64,000 bases of DNA from Thermasporomyces sp036564245. Lineage in GTDB: Bacteria; Actinomycetota; Actinomycetes; Propionibacteriales; Actinopolymorphaceae. The notes below the pieces were generated by a model. It did not search any database and was not told the origin of the DNA. It saw nothing but the letters and a program-made list of their open reading frames with translations. This document shows positions 37,278-46,563 of the stretch, piece by piece (positions within the stretch are counted from its first letter, which is position 1; each line of letters begins with the position of its first letter). A program made the translations under genes and the position numbers. The stretch lies in assembly GCA_036564245.1 (NCBI GenBank), contig DATCKU010000108.1:1-64000 (forward strand). Reading direction: 5' to 3'.

Positions 37278-37772
37278 GTGACAACTCGAGGTGTGCTGTA
37301 CGTGCACTCAGCGCCATCGGCGGTCTGCCCTCATGTGGAGTGGGCCGTCGCTGGCGTTCTTGGTGCGCGTGTGAACTTCGACTGGATTCCGCAGCCGGCA
37401 TGCGTGGGCGCATACCGGACGGAAGTTTCCTGGCAGGGCGAGCCAGGTACGTCGGCGTCCCTCGCGTCCGCACTTCGTGGTTGGCAGCAGGTCCGCTACG
37501 AGGTGACCGAGGAGCCGAGCGCTGGCGTCGAAGGTGCGCGTTACGCGTACACGCCGTCGCTCGGCATCTTCCACGCGGTCACCGGCCCGCACGGGGACAT
37601 CCTGATCCCCGAGGACCGGCTCAAGGCGGCGATGGTGCGGGCGAGCCTGGGGGAGTCGACGCTCGAGGACGAGCTGAATCGTCTGCTGGGCAAGCCGTGG
37701 GACGACGAGTTGGAGCCATTCCGCTACGCCGGTGACGGGGCGGCCGTGCGGTGGCTGCACCAGGTCGTCTGA
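37278..37772 (+). CDS. DUF3145 protein
   Basis: 164 residues from GTG 37278, AGAGAGG about 10 nt before it. The sequence TTRGVLYVHSAPSAVCPHVEW, SWQGEPGTSASLASALRGWQ and YAYTPSLGIFHAVTGPHGDI is highly typical of DUF3145, a conserved actinobacterial family of unknown function. In streptomycetes its gene directly follows fabF; here fabF is 13 kb away, with the glycolate block and other genes in between. A link to fatty acid synthesis is only suggested by that conserved neighbourhood. Confidence 0.92.
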   Translation: MTTRGVLYVHSAPSAVCPHVEWAVAGVLGARVNFDWIPQPACVGAYRTEVSWQGEPGTSASLASALRGWQQVRYEVTEEPSAGVEGARYAYTPSLGIFHAVTGPHGDILIPEDRLKAAMVRASLGESTLEDELNRLLGKPWDDELEPFRYAGDGAAVRWLHQVV

Positions 37773-37866
37773 CCGGAGATCGGGCCGGTGATCGGGATGG
37801 ATGCCGATTTTCGTCGTGGCCTCGCGGACGGAAACAAATTGCCCGAACTTACTGGGCAGTTGGGTC

Positions 37867-37897
37867 TTGACCGGACCAACATGCTAAAGGGTAATGT
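37867..37897 (+). promoter_or_regulatory. Promoter-like sequence in the gap
   Basis: TTGACC (37867-37872), 19-nt spacer, TAATGT (37892-37897). Good elements with a slightly long spacer, in a locally AT-rich stretch, and no start codon with a ribosome binding site follows. Confidence 0.45.
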
Positions 37898-37903
37898 CTC
37901 CGT

Positions 37904-38045
37904 CACGTAGGGCACATTTCGTCCTAGCCCTCAGTGACTTGCATCGCTCATCCAGACGTGGCCGCGCGGCGCCGACCGGGGCGACCTCGGCAGCCGGGAC
38001 CGCGGCCGCACCACGTGGGGCGTGGCCTTCTGGGCCACGCCCTTT
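37904..38045 (+). ncRNA. Candidate small RNA
   Basis: Predicted from the promoter-like pair at 37867-37897 and the hairpin ending at 38045, giving a transcript of about 140 nt. The body is GC-rich in its second half and could fold. It matches no RNA family I recognise (not 6S, 4.5S, tmRNA or 6C). Both ends are estimates. Confidence 0.35.
38018..38045 (+). terminator. Intrinsic terminator-like hairpin
   Basis: GGGCGTGGCC (38018-38027) pairs perfectly with GGCCACGCCC (38033-38042) around TTCTG, followed by TTT. It is 245 bp from the DUF3145 stop, so it may end either that transcript or the candidate small RNA. Confidence 0.65.
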
Positions 38046-38368
38046 GCATTCGCCACACCGTCGCTTGAGCCGCGCAGAGCGTGGGCTCGCGTAGCGCCGG
38101 CAGGCATCTCGACTCCTCCGTATGCCCCAGCTCGGCCTCGTTCGCCAGCCGTGTCGAGCTGTCGGGTCCCTCCTGCGGATCGGCTGGACCAGCCTGAGCG
38201 GGCCGGCGAGGGCCGGATGCCGGCCTGATCGCCTAGGTCGTACGAAATTGGATCGGATTACTGCTGTCGAATTGGACCAGGATTCCAAGCCGATCTGCCA
38301 TACGGTTGCGGTCGGACGAAGCAGTCCGACGACAGTCCTGGTGATCGTGGTGAAAGGCAGGGATCCCC

Positions 38369-38587
38369 ATGGAGTGGGGGCTACTGGAGTGGGGCGCGTT
38401 GTTCTTCGTCGCAATGCGCGACCAGAGCCGATCCGACCTCGAGCGCATCTCGCGAGCCCTCGCGCTTCCCGGGGCGTACAGCCTCCGCCTCTTCCAGGCC
38501 CAGATCCGACACAGCGTCGCGTCAGCCTTCCGGTGGAGCGGCCGGGGAATGTTGGGGCTCGCGTCGCGGTTGGACCTCAAGGCTTAG
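38369..38587 (+). CDS. Small hypothetical protein
   Basis: 72 residues from ATG 38369 with AAAGGCAGGG about 8 nt upstream. Third codon positions are about 90 percent G or C, as in true genes here. The sequence begins MEWGLLEWGALFFVAMRDQS and then carries basic amphipathic stretches; no family recognised. Followed after 19 bp by another small ORF on the same strand. Confidence 0.45.
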   Translation: MEWGLLEWGALFFVAMRDQSRSDLERISRALALPGAYSLRLFQAQIRHSVASAFRWSGRGMLGLASRLDLKA

Positions 38588-38606
38588 GGAGAGGACGGAA
38601 TACCCA

Positions 38607-38951
38607 GTGAGTTGGAACTACCCGTTTGTGACGACGATTCACGAACGACGGCTGGGGGATGCCCAGCGCGTGGCGGGCGCGTATCCGTTGCCGCGCCCTG
38701 AGGTGTTCGCGCTGGCTGCGGCGTCGACGGCGCGCCGCCTGCGGAGCGTGGCCAGCGCTCTTGGGACATGGACTCGTCGCGCGGTGGCTGGCACGGGGTC
38801 TGTGGCGTGGGGACGGCGCACGGCGCCGCGACATCGAGCCGAGCCTGCGCGGCGGCTTCTGCCCCGCCAGCGTACGAGTCCTGAGCAACCCGACCGGTTG
38901 TCGCACAAATCCGTCGAGCAGATCAGTTGCCCGTCGCCTACGTGTCGGTAG
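38607..38951 (+). CDS. Small hypothetical protein
   Basis: 114 residues from GTG 38607, GGGAGAGGA about 11 nt upstream. The first 60 residues (SWNYPFVTTIHERRLGDAQR then an Ala/Arg-rich helix) look protein-like; the second half is basic and poor. Third-position GC is about 70 percent, lower than neighbours. Possibly real in its first half; a competing frame in the same region is less convincing. No family recognised. Confidence 0.35.
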   Translation: MSWNYPFVTTIHERRLGDAQRVAGAYPLPRPEVFALAAASTARRLRSVASALGTWTRRAVAGTGSVAWGRRTAPRHRAEPARRLLPRQRTSPEQPDRLSHKSVEQISCPSPTCR

Positions 38952-38969
38952 GGCTCGGTGAGGGCCGAG

Positions 38970-40322
38970 CTAGCCGTTGGGTAGTCCGTGTCCCTGGATG
39001 GAGGCGTCGACGAGCTCGACCGGATGCAGCAATGGCACATTCTCCTGCCCGAGGTGCCGCCGAATCTGGAGCAGGCACCCAGGATTCGCGGTCGCGATGG
39101 CATCCGGCGTCACCGTCCGGATGCTGTCCACCTTGCGCCGGCCTAGGTCTGCCGCGGTGTCTGGTTCCAACAAGTTGAAGACACCAGCAGAGCCGCAGCA
39201 GAGCTCCGCTTCGGGAATGTCGACAACCGTGAGACCGGGGATCTGGCGGAGCACGTCTCGGGGCTGGGTACGGACTCGCTGAGCATGGCCGAGGTGGCAC
39301 GCATCGTGATAGGCGACGCGGGCATCGATCGGGTGCCGTGGTGCCCGCGGCTCCAGCTCGGCCAGCACCTCGGTCACGTCACGTACCTTCGCGGAGAACT
39401 CTGCGGCGCGCTCGGCCCAGTCCGGATCGTCGCGCAGGAGATGCCCGTACTCCTTCATCGCCGATCCGCAGCCAGCGACGTTGACCACGATCGTGTCGAC
39501 GCGGTGGGTCTCGAGGTACTCCTCGAACGTCGCGATCGTGTGTCGTGCCCGCCGGATCGCCTCGGGTTCACGACCGGTGTGCATGCTGAGCGCTCCGCAG
39601 CACCCCTGCCCGGGTGGGATGAACACGTCGCACCCCTCGGCAGCGAGGGTCCGGATCGTGGCGGCGTTCACGTCCGCGAAGAACACGCGTTGCACGCAGC
39701 CGGTCAGAACGGCCACCCTACGCCGGGGCGTACCCACCGCCGCGACCTTCCGCGGTACGCGAGCGAACACGTCGCGCAGCTTGACCGGGGGTAGCAGCGC
39801 CTCCAGGGCACGGAGTCGTGCAGGCAGCCTGGCGTGCAGCCGGCTCCGCTGCAGCAGCCGCGCAAGGCCAGACCGTTGGTACAGCAAGCCCGCGGCGGCC
39901 GTGACGCGCAAACGCCTCGGGTACGGGAAGAGCGCGAAGATCGCCGCGCGGAAGGCCCGATCCCACCGGTTACGGGTGTAGTGGCGCTCGATCTGCGGCC
40001 GCATCGCCTCGAGCAGCTTGTCGTACTGCACACCCGACGGGCACGCCGACACACACGCCATGCAGCCAAGGCACGTGTCGAAGTGGCTGACCAGCGTGTC
40101 GTCGAACGACGCGGCACCCTGACCCACCAGGTCCATGAGGTAGATCCGGCCGCGTGGCGAGTCCATCTCCTCGCCCCAGAGGGCATACGTGGGACAGGTG
40201 GGCAGGCAGAAGCCGCAATGCACGCATTCGTCGAGCAGCTTCTGCTCGGGTGGACGGTGCGAGTCGAAGTTTCCGCGTACGTCGTCGCGGGTGCTAGGCA
40301 TCGCGTCACTGTCCACACGCAT
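38970..40322 (-). CDS. glcF: Glycolate oxidase iron-sulfur subunit
   Basis: 450 residues; ATG 40322 overlaps the glcE stop as TGATG. Two 4Fe-4S motifs are intact (C33, C36, C39, C43 and C84, C87, C90, C94), followed by two cysteine-rich CCG domains (GQGCCGALSMH; AELCCGSAGVFN). It takes electrons from the flavin subunits and passes them to the quinone pool. Third gene of the glcDEF operon, whose product oxidises glycolate (or D-lactate) to glyoxylate (or pyruvate). Confidence 0.95.
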   Translation of the reverse strand: MRVDSDAMPSTRDDVRGNFDSHRPPEQKLLDECVHCGFCLPTCPTYALWGEEMDSPRGRIYLMDLVGQGAASFDDTLVSHFDTCLGCMACVSACPSGVQYDKLLEAMRPQIERHYTRNRWDRAFRAAIFALFPYPRRLRVTAAAGLLYQRSGLARLLQRSRLHARLPARLRALEALLPPVKLRDVFARVPRKVAAVGTPRRRVAVLTGCVQRVFFADVNAATIRTLAAEGCDVFIPPGQGCCGALSMHTGREPEAIRRARHTIATFEEYLETHRVDTIVVNVAGCGSAMKEYGHLLRDDPDWAERAAEFSAKVRDVTEVLAELEPRAPRHPIDARVAYHDACHLGHAQRVRTQPRDVLRQIPGLTVVDIPEAELCCGSAGVFNLLEPDTAADLGRRKVDSIRTVTPDAIATANPGCLLQIRRHLGQENVPLLHPVELVDASIQGHGLPNG

Positions 40323-41539
40323 CACCACCAGGGCGCGAAACGACCCGGCGCAAGCCGGCCGTCGGGGTCGAAGCCGTCCTTCAGCGAACGAAGGACGGAC
40401 AGGGCTTGTGGGGCCGGGCCCCAACTCGGGATGAGATCGTCGAGACCGGCGATTCGGCGATGCATGGTGACGCTGCCACCGCCCTGTACGACGCCGCTTC
40501 GCCAGGTGTCGACGACCGCCGCATGTTGGTCGGCCTGCCCGCCGTGGATCCGTACGGTATGGACGCCGATGCCGAGGCTCGAGACCACGCGTACGTCGAC
40601 GTCGTGCTGCCGAGAGAGTTCGTCAAGGCGTGTGACGAGCGCGGGAAACTCACGTGGTCTCGTCCCCGCCCGCAGCACGGTGTCGCCCTCGGTGCCTCGG
40701 ACGTCTGCGGCCACGGCGTCCCATGCTGCAGACTCGTCGTTTTCGGTGAGCCGTTCGACGCTCGCCGAGGCGAAGCCCGGTGACGCCTGCACGAGGTCCT
40801 GGGCCTTGCCCAACCGGTTGGCCACGCCCAGCTGCGTGCCCTCGAACCGCGCCAGGAGCCGGCCGGCGTGCCATTCGATGGCCACCGGTTCGAGCGGTGA
40901 GGCCAGCAGCTCACTGGCGAGCCGGAACGCCGTCGGCGCATCGCACGGTATCGCGAGGGTCCCGGAGGTCTCCGGTAGCGGATGGACACGCAGCACGACC
41001 TCGGCCACGAGACCGAAGGCGCCGAGCGAGCCGGAGAACAGCTTGGCCAGGTCGTATCCGGCGACGTTCTTGATCACATGTCCACCCGAACGTGCCACCG
41101 TGCCGTCGGCCAGGATGACGATGACACCGATGACGAGATCTCGCAGCGTTCCGTATGTTGCGCGGATCGGTCCACCGTCGGCGGTCGCCAGCAAGCCACC
41201 GACCGTGGCTCCTTCTGCCACACGTGCCGCATCGAGGGAGACACGTTGCCGATCGAGCTTGGACTGCAGGTCCTGGAGGCGGATACCGGCACCGACCGCC
41301 ACCGTCATGTCCGCGGGGTTGTACGCGATGATCTGGTCGAGGCCCGTCGTGTCGACCACGAGGTCGACCTCCCGCACCGGCGCACCCCAGGTCTGGGCTG
41401 TGCCCGACCCCCGCAGCAGGACCCGGTGTCCTGCCCTGGCGGCGTCCACCATGACGTCGCGCGCCTCCCGCAGGTCTCGTGGCCGCGCGACCTGCGCTGT
41501 GTCGACTCCGTGCGAAGCCTCAGAGCCTTTCGATGACAC
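40322..41539 (-). CDS. glcE: Glycolate oxidase FAD-binding subunit
   Basis: 405 residues from GTG 41539, with GGAGG 6 nt upstream, beginning 20 bp inside the end of glcD. The frame stays open to 41671 but that lies in glcD. It has a PCMH-type FAD domain: VLLRGSGTAQTWGAP, DMTVAVGAGIRLQDLQ, AEGATVGGLLATADGGP, GGHVIKNVAGYDLAKLF. Shorter than GlcD as is usual. Works with GlcD and GlcF in the membrane-associated glycolate dehydrogenase. Confidence 0.94.
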   Translation of the reverse strand: MSSKGSEASHGVDTAQVARPRDLREARDVMVDAARAGHRVLLRGSGTAQTWGAPVREVDLVVDTTGLDQIIAYNPADMTVAVGAGIRLQDLQSKLDRQRVSLDAARVAEGATVGGLLATADGGPIRATYGTLRDLVIGVIVILADGTVARSGGHVIKNVAGYDLAKLFSGSLGAFGLVAEVVLRVHPLPETSGTLAIPCDAPTAFRLASELLASPLEPVAIEWHAGRLLARFEGTQLGVANRLGKAQDLVQASPGFASASVERLTENDESAAWDAVAADVRGTEGDTVLRAGTRPREFPALVTRLDELSRQHDVDVRVVSSLGIGVHTVRIHGGQADQHAAVVDTWRSGVVQGGGSVTMHRRIAGLDDLIPSWGPAPQALSVLRSLKDGFDPDGRLAPGRFAPWW

Positions 41540-42974
41540 CGGCAGCCTCCAGCGGATGTGGACGGTAAGGGCCCGGCTTTTCGCCGCACAGGCGTGGTGT
41601 CGGCAGCACCTTGCCGGGATTGCACAGCCCGTCGGGGTCGAACCCGCGTCGCAACCGGTCCATGGTGGCAAGGTCGTCCTCGCCGAACATCACCGGCATC
41701 GAGCAGGCCTTGTCGGTACCGATCCCGTGCTCGCCTGAGAGCGAGCCGCCGAGCTCGACACACAGCTCGGCGATCTTCTTGGACAGCTCCTCCGCGCGTT
41801 CGTGCTCCCCACGGCTCTCGTCGTAGAGCACCAGGGGATGCAGGTTGCCGTCTCCGGCGTGGAACACGTTCGCCACTCGCAGCTTGGCCTCGGCTCCCAT
41901 GGCACCGATCCGGCTGAGGGCCTCCGCCAGACGGGTCCGTGGAACCACGCCGTCCTGGACGAAGTAGTTGGGGCTGATCCGGCCGACCGCCGCAAAGGCA
42001 GCCTTGCGTCCGGTCCAGATCATGGCCCGCTCGGTGTCGTCGGCGGCGACGCGGATCTTCGTCGTGGAGTTGGCGCGGCAGAGCTCCTGAACGGCGTCGA
42101 AGAGCTGGGCGCACTCGTCCTCCGGCCCGTCAAGCTCGACCACCAGCGCGGCGGGCGTGCCGATCGTGTAGCCGGCGCCCACAGCTGCTTCTGACGCCTC
42201 GATCGCCAGGCGGTCCATGATCTCCATTGCTGCCGGGACGATCCCCGCCGCGATGATGTCGGTCACCGTGTTGCCGGCCGCCTCGATGGACGGGAAGTCG
42301 GCCAGCAAGGTGCGGACGGTCTCGGGTTTGCGGAGCAGACGGACGACGACACGGGTCACGATGCCCAAGGTGCCTTCGGACCCGATCACCAGACCGCGAA
42401 GATCCGGTCCGGCGACCTCGGGGGAGTAGCCGCCGAGCGTCGCTTGGGTGCCGTCCGGCAGGACGACCTCGACAGCCAGGACATGGTGGGTGGTGAACCC
42501 GTACTTGAGGCAGTGCGCGCCACCGGAGTTCTCGGCGACGTTGCCGCCGATCGTGCACACCTGCTGGCTGGAGGGATCCGGGGCGTAGTAGAGGTTGTAC
42601 GGTGCCGCCGCCCGGCTGATCGCCAAGTTGGTCACGCCCGGCTCCACGGTGGCCTGACGGTCGACCGGATCCACGTCCAGGATCGCGCGCATCCGCTGCA
42701 GCGAGATCACCACACCGTCTTCCACGGGAAGCGCCCCGCCGGACAGGCCGGTGCCCGCTCCACGCGCGACGTAGGGGACCTTGCTGTCGCGGCAGGCTTT
42801 GACGACTTCCGCCACCTCGTGGGTGGAGGTCGGCAGGACCACGAGTGCCGGCGTGACCCGATAGCCGGTCAGGCCGTCGCATTCGTATGTCCGCAGGTCC
42901 TGCGGGTTGTCGATCACTCCGCGGGGACCCAGGATGTCGCGTAACCGTTCGGCCAACCGCTCGATCGTGGTCAT
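41520..42974 (-). CDS. glcD: Glycolate oxidase catalytic FAD subunit
   Basis: 484 residues. FAD-binding PCMH domain with VPYVARGAGTGLSGGALP and PDPSSQQVCTIGGNVAENSG, then a FAD-oxidase C domain ending in HGIGTDK and FDPDGLCNPGKVLP, the usual GlcD pattern. It oxidises glycolate; D-lactate is an alternative substrate in the family. TAGCGT lies 6 nt before ATG 42974, overlapping the stop of the upstream MFS gene, so the operon may start with a leaderless mRNA. Glyoxylate made here can enter the malate synthase encoded nearby. Confidence 0.95.
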   Translation of the reverse strand: MTTIERLAERLRDILGPRGVIDNPQDLRTYECDGLTGYRVTPALVVLPTSTHEVAEVVKACRDSKVPYVARGAGTGLSGGALPVEDGVVISLQRMRAILDVDPVDRQATVEPGVTNLAISRAAAPYNLYYAPDPSSQQVCTIGGNVAENSGGAHCLKYGFTTHHVLAVEVVLPDGTQATLGGYSPEVAGPDLRGLVIGSEGTLGIVTRVVVRLLRKPETVRTLLADFPSIEAAGNTVTDIIAAGIVPAAMEIMDRLAIEASEAAVGAGYTIGTPAALVVELDGPEDECAQLFDAVQELCRANSTTKIRVAADDTERAMIWTGRKAAFAAVGRISPNYFVQDGVVPRTRLAEALSRIGAMGAEAKLRVANVFHAGDGNLHPLVLYDESRGEHERAEELSKKIAELCVELGGSLSGEHGIGTDKACSMPVMFGEDDLATMDRLRRGFDPDGLCNPGKVLPTPRLCGEKPGPYRPHPLEAAGVIERL

Positions 42975-42983
42975 GAGGTCACG

Positions 42984-44531
42984 CTAACCCGACCCGGCAC
43001 GCGTTGTCTCCGTGCGCCACCCGGTTGGCCGGAGCAGGATCGCGAGGACGAGGAGGACGACGGCCACGCCGGTGGTCACGAGGCCGATGAGGTGCAGACC
43101 CGCGGTGCTGAGGTCGTGCTCGAAGATCGCCCCGAGGACGCTGGTGGCCGAGATAGCTCCCAGGTAGCGAAACGTCTGGAACAGTCCGCCCGAGGAACCC
43201 ATGCGGCTCACCGGGCTGGATTCGTACAACGCGCTCTGCAGACCCAGGTTGTTGAAGGCGCCCGGGAGGCCGAACAGCATGGCCACCAGCGCCACGACGG
43301 CGAGCGGTGTCGACTCGGTGAGGAGCCGAATCAGGACCGTCGCGACGACGAGCCCCAGCGAGCCGACGACCAACGCCGCCCGGGACCCGCGGCGGCGCAC
43401 GAAACCCGCCGCAAGCGGCGTCATCAGAATGCCGATACAGGCGATCGGCAGCGTGAGCAGACCGACGAGATCAGCGTCGAGAGCTCGGACACTGCCGAGC
43501 CAGAGCGGCAGACCGAAGAACATGCTGTAGAAGACGAGGTTCAACCCGGCCTGCTGGGCCAACACCGCGGTCAGGTCGCGGTTGGCGGCGAGCCCACGAA
43601 TGTCGAGAAACGGTGTGGCGCAACGGCGTTCCCACGCGACGAGGGCCACCACGCTCACGGCCATGAGCGGAGCCACGAACCAGTCCGGCCCGCCGGGGAT
43701 GGACAGCACGAAGCCGAGCAGGGCGACGAGGAAGCCGGTGAACAGCACGGCCCCCGCGACGTCCATGTCCCGGAGAAGGGACTGTCGGGAGCGGGACGTT
43801 CCGGGCACCGAGGGCAGGATGCGGAGGGCGATGGCCACGTTCGCGAGCGTGATCGGGACGTTGACGAGGAACACCGCCTGCCAGCCCGCGGCGGCGACCA
43901 GGAAGCCACCGATGACCGGTCCGAGCGCGGCGCTGATCGATGCCGCGACGGTCAAGAACGCCAGTGCCGCTGCTGGCGCGCGTGCCGGCGCGGATGGAGT
44001 CTCGGCGGGAAGGGGTGCGGCTCCAGGCCGCGTGGATGCCTGGTCGTCCGCTACGGACGGCGGTATCGGGGGTCCGGTGCCTGACGGCGTACGAGTCTGG
44101 GCGTGGGCTCGTGCGGCCTGGATCAGGACGAGTGCGGCGGGATAGGCGGTCGACGTGCCGACCGCCAGCAGGATCCGAGCCCCGACCAGCCACCAGAAGC
44201 CCGGTGCGAAGGGGGCCAGCAAGGATGCAAGGCACACCACGAGAAGACCGGCGATGAAAAGCCGCCTGGCGCCGAGCAGGTCCACCAGGCGGCCCATCAC
44301 CGGCTGAGCGACGGCGGCGGCCACGTAGAAGGCGCTGACCAGCCAGCTCACGGTCGCCACCCCGACGGCGAAGTGGTGTTGCAGCGGCACCAGGGCGACC
44401 GCGATCATGGACGAGTTGAGGGGATTGAGCAGGGTGCCGAGGGCGATCGAGCTGAGCAGGCTGGTGGGTACGCCCCAACGGAACCGGCTGGGATTGGGTC
44501 TGTCTTCGTGGGAGCGATCCAGTTGAGGCAT
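42984..44531 (-). CDS. MFS transporter with proline-rich cytoplasmic loop
   Basis: About 515 residues from ATG 44531, with AGGAGAG just upstream. DHA2-like: LNPLNSSMIAVALVPLQHHF in helix 1, motif A GRLVDLLGARRLF, SISAALGPVIGGFLV in helix 5. Between helices 4 and 5 there is an insertion of about 45 residues rich in Pro, Ala and Thr (TPSGTGPPIPPSVADD and onward), not present in typical relatives. It ends 10 bp before glcD on the same strand and might be co-transcribed, so an organic-acid substrate is possible, but its family suggests efflux. Confidence 0.87.
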   Translation of the reverse strand: MPQLDRSHEDRPNPSRFRWGVPTSLLSSIALGTLLNPLNSSMIAVALVPLQHHFAVGVATVSWLVSAFYVAAAVAQPVMGRLVDLLGARRLFIAGLLVVCLASLLAPFAPGFWWLVGARILLAVGTSTAYPAALVLIQAARAHAQTRTPSGTGPPIPPSVADDQASTRPGAAPLPAETPSAPARAPAAALAFLTVAASISAALGPVIGGFLVAAAGWQAVFLVNVPITLANVAIALRILPSVPGTSRSRQSLLRDMDVAGAVLFTGFLVALLGFVLSIPGGPDWFVAPLMAVSVVALVAWERRCATPFLDIRGLAANRDLTAVLAQQAGLNLVFYSMFFGLPLWLGSVRALDADLVGLLTLPIACIGILMTPLAAGFVRRRGSRAALVVGSLGLVVATVLIRLLTESTPLAVVALVAMLFGLPGAFNNLGLQSALYESSPVSRMGSSGGLFQTFRYLGAISATSVLGAIFEHDLSTAGLHLIGLVTTGVAVVLLVLAILLRPTGWRTETTRAGSG

Positions 44532-44684
44532 CTCTCCTATCCTGGGTGCCGGATCGGCGGATGCGCGAGTCCGACGCGGTGAGGAGCGCGCCACAACGGC
44601 CTACGCTCACAGCCGGATTTGACAGACTCACGTGATGGTCGTGGTCGACTGGCGGTCGGACGAGCTCGGAAAGGGGTGCACATC

Positions 44685-46292
44685 GTGGCCGATGTGAAGG
44701 CTGGCATCACCGTGACGGGTCCACGGGTGGAGCGAGCGGAGGAGATCCTCACGACCGACGCCCTGGAGTTCGTGCGCGACCTCCAGCTGGAGTTCGGTCC
44801 ACGCCGGGACGAGTTGCTTGTCCGGCGCCGCGAGCGACGCGCCGAGGTGGCGCGTACCGGCCGGCTGGACTTCCTCCCGGAGACCCGGGAGATCCGCGAG
44901 AACCCAGGGTGGCGCGTCGCGCCCGCACCGCGTGACCTGCTCGACCGTCGCGTGGAGATCACGGGCCCGACCGAGCGCAAGATGACGATCAACGCGCTCA
45001 ACTCGGGCGCCAACGTCTGGCTTGCAGACCTCGAGGACGCCAACACACCGCACTGGTCCAACGTCATCGGCGGTCAGGTCAACCTCTACGACGCCATCCG
45101 CCGGACGATCACCTTCGAGGCTCCGGATGGTGTGCGCAGGCTACGTGACGACATACCGCTCGCCACGATCGTCGTGCGCCCACGCGGCTGGCACCTCGAC
45201 GAGCGTCACCTCCGCCTGGACGGCAAGCCGTTCGTGGGGGCACTGGTCGACTTCGGGCTGCACTTCTTCCACAACGCCCAGGAGCTGCTCGACCGCGGCA
45301 GCGGGCCGTACTACTACCTGCCGAAACTGGAGAGCCACCTCGAGGCGCGGTTGTGGAACGACATCTTCACGTACGCCGAAGCGCGGCTGGACATTCCACA
45401 CGGCACGGTGCGGGCGACCGTTCTCATCGAGACGATCCCCGCGGCCTTCGAGATGGAGGAGATCCTCTACGAGCTGCGCGAACACGCCTCGGGTCTCAAC
45501 GCGGGGCGGTGGGACTACCTCTTCAGCATCATCAAGAACTTCCGGGACGCCGGGCCGTCGTTCATCCTTCCCGACCGCAACGCGGTGACCATGACCGCGC
45601 CCTGCATGCGTGCCTACACCGAGTTGTTGGTGGCGACCTGTCATCGGCGCGGCGCGTTCGCCATGGGCGGCATGGCGGCGTTCATTCCGAGCCGACGGAA
45701 TCCGGAGATCAACGAGCAGGCGCTGGCCAAGGTACGGGCCGACAAGGAGCGCGAGGCGAACGACGGCTTCGACGGGTCGTGGGTCGCGCACCCGGACCTC
45801 GTACCGATCTGCAAGGAGGTCTTCGACGCCAAGCTGGGTGCACGACCGAATCAACTCGACCGGCTGCGTGACGACGTCTCGGTGACGGCCGACGACCTGC
45901 TCGACATCGCGTCCACACCGGGTTCGGTGACCGAGGCGGGGTTGCGCAACAACGTTGGCGTCGGCCTGCGGTATCTCGCGTCGTGGCTCAACGGGAACGG
46001 TGCGGCTGCCATCTTCAACCTGATGGAGGATGCCGCGACCGCGGAGATCTCCCGGTCCCAGATCTGGCAGTGGATCCACAACGGTGTGCGGCTGGACACA
46101 GGTGAGGTGGTGACCGCGGAGCTGGTACGCCGGATCGAGGACGAGGAGCTCGCCACGATCCGGTCCGAGCTCGGCGACGAGGCGTACAAGTCCGGTCGGT
46201 TCGACGAGGCGCGCGAGCTTTTCGAGCAGGTGGCACTGGCCCCGGACTACGTGGACTTCCTGACCATTCCCGCGTACGAGCGCATCGACTGA
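44685..46292 (+). CDS. aceB: Malate synthase A
   Basis: 535 residues from GTG 44685, GGAAAGGGG 9 nt upstream (frame opens at 44619). Family marks: TINALNSGANVWLADLEDAN, VRPRGWHLDERH with a glyoxylate-site Arg, LIETIPAAFEMEEILYELRE with metal-binding Glu, HASGLNAGRWDYLFS and GSWVAHPDLVPI. It condenses glyoxylate with acetyl-CoA to malate. Divergent from the MFS-glcDEF block, which produces glyoxylate. No isocitrate lyase gene is in the window, so here the enzyme may chiefly serve glycolate use. Confidence 0.95.
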   Translation: MADVKAGITVTGPRVERAEEILTTDALEFVRDLQLEFGPRRDELLVRRRERRAEVARTGRLDFLPETREIRENPGWRVAPAPRDLLDRRVEITGPTERKMTINALNSGANVWLADLEDANTPHWSNVIGGQVNLYDAIRRTITFEAPDGVRRLRDDIPLATIVVRPRGWHLDERHLRLDGKPFVGALVDFGLHFFHNAQELLDRGSGPYYYLPKLESHLEARLWNDIFTYAEARLDIPHGTVRATVLIETIPAAFEMEEILYELREHASGLNAGRWDYLFSIIKNFRDAGPSFILPDRNAVTMTAPCMRAYTELLVATCHRRGAFAMGGMAAFIPSRRNPEINEQALAKVRADKEREANDGFDGSWVAHPDLVPICKEVFDAKLGARPNQLDRLRDDVSVTADDLLDIASTPGSVTEAGLRNNVGVGLRYLASWLNGNGAAAIFNLMEDAATAEISRSQIWQWIHNGVRLDTGEVVTAELVRRIEDEELATIRSELGDEAYKSGRFDEARELFEQVALAPDYVDFLTIPAYERID

Positions 46293-46563
46293 TCATCCGC
46301 TCGCCGCGAGGCCGGGAGCGTACGTCGAAGGAGCGGAGTCGACGTGTGCATCCGTAAGAGTCGTGATCATCACACGTCGACATCCTTCTGGACTCCGACC
46401 AGACACGTCCACCGGATTGCCGGCTGCCAGGTGGCTTCACGATCAGTGCATGCCGCCTGGCCGCGCGCTGACGGTCCACGACACCGTGCGGGCCTGCGTC
46501 GTCCGCGTCGTACGTGTACCGCGATGTTCCGCGTGGGTGCCGCACTCCGCGTTCGAGGGCCGG

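Larger units (their letters stand above)
37773..38368. other. 596-bp gap with candidate small RNA
   Basis: No convincing protein gene. The left part is relatively AT-rich and holds a promoter-like pair at 37867-37897; a strong hairpin followed by TTT is at 38018-38045. The right part holds nothing that I recognise before the small ORF at 38369. Confidence 0.5.
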
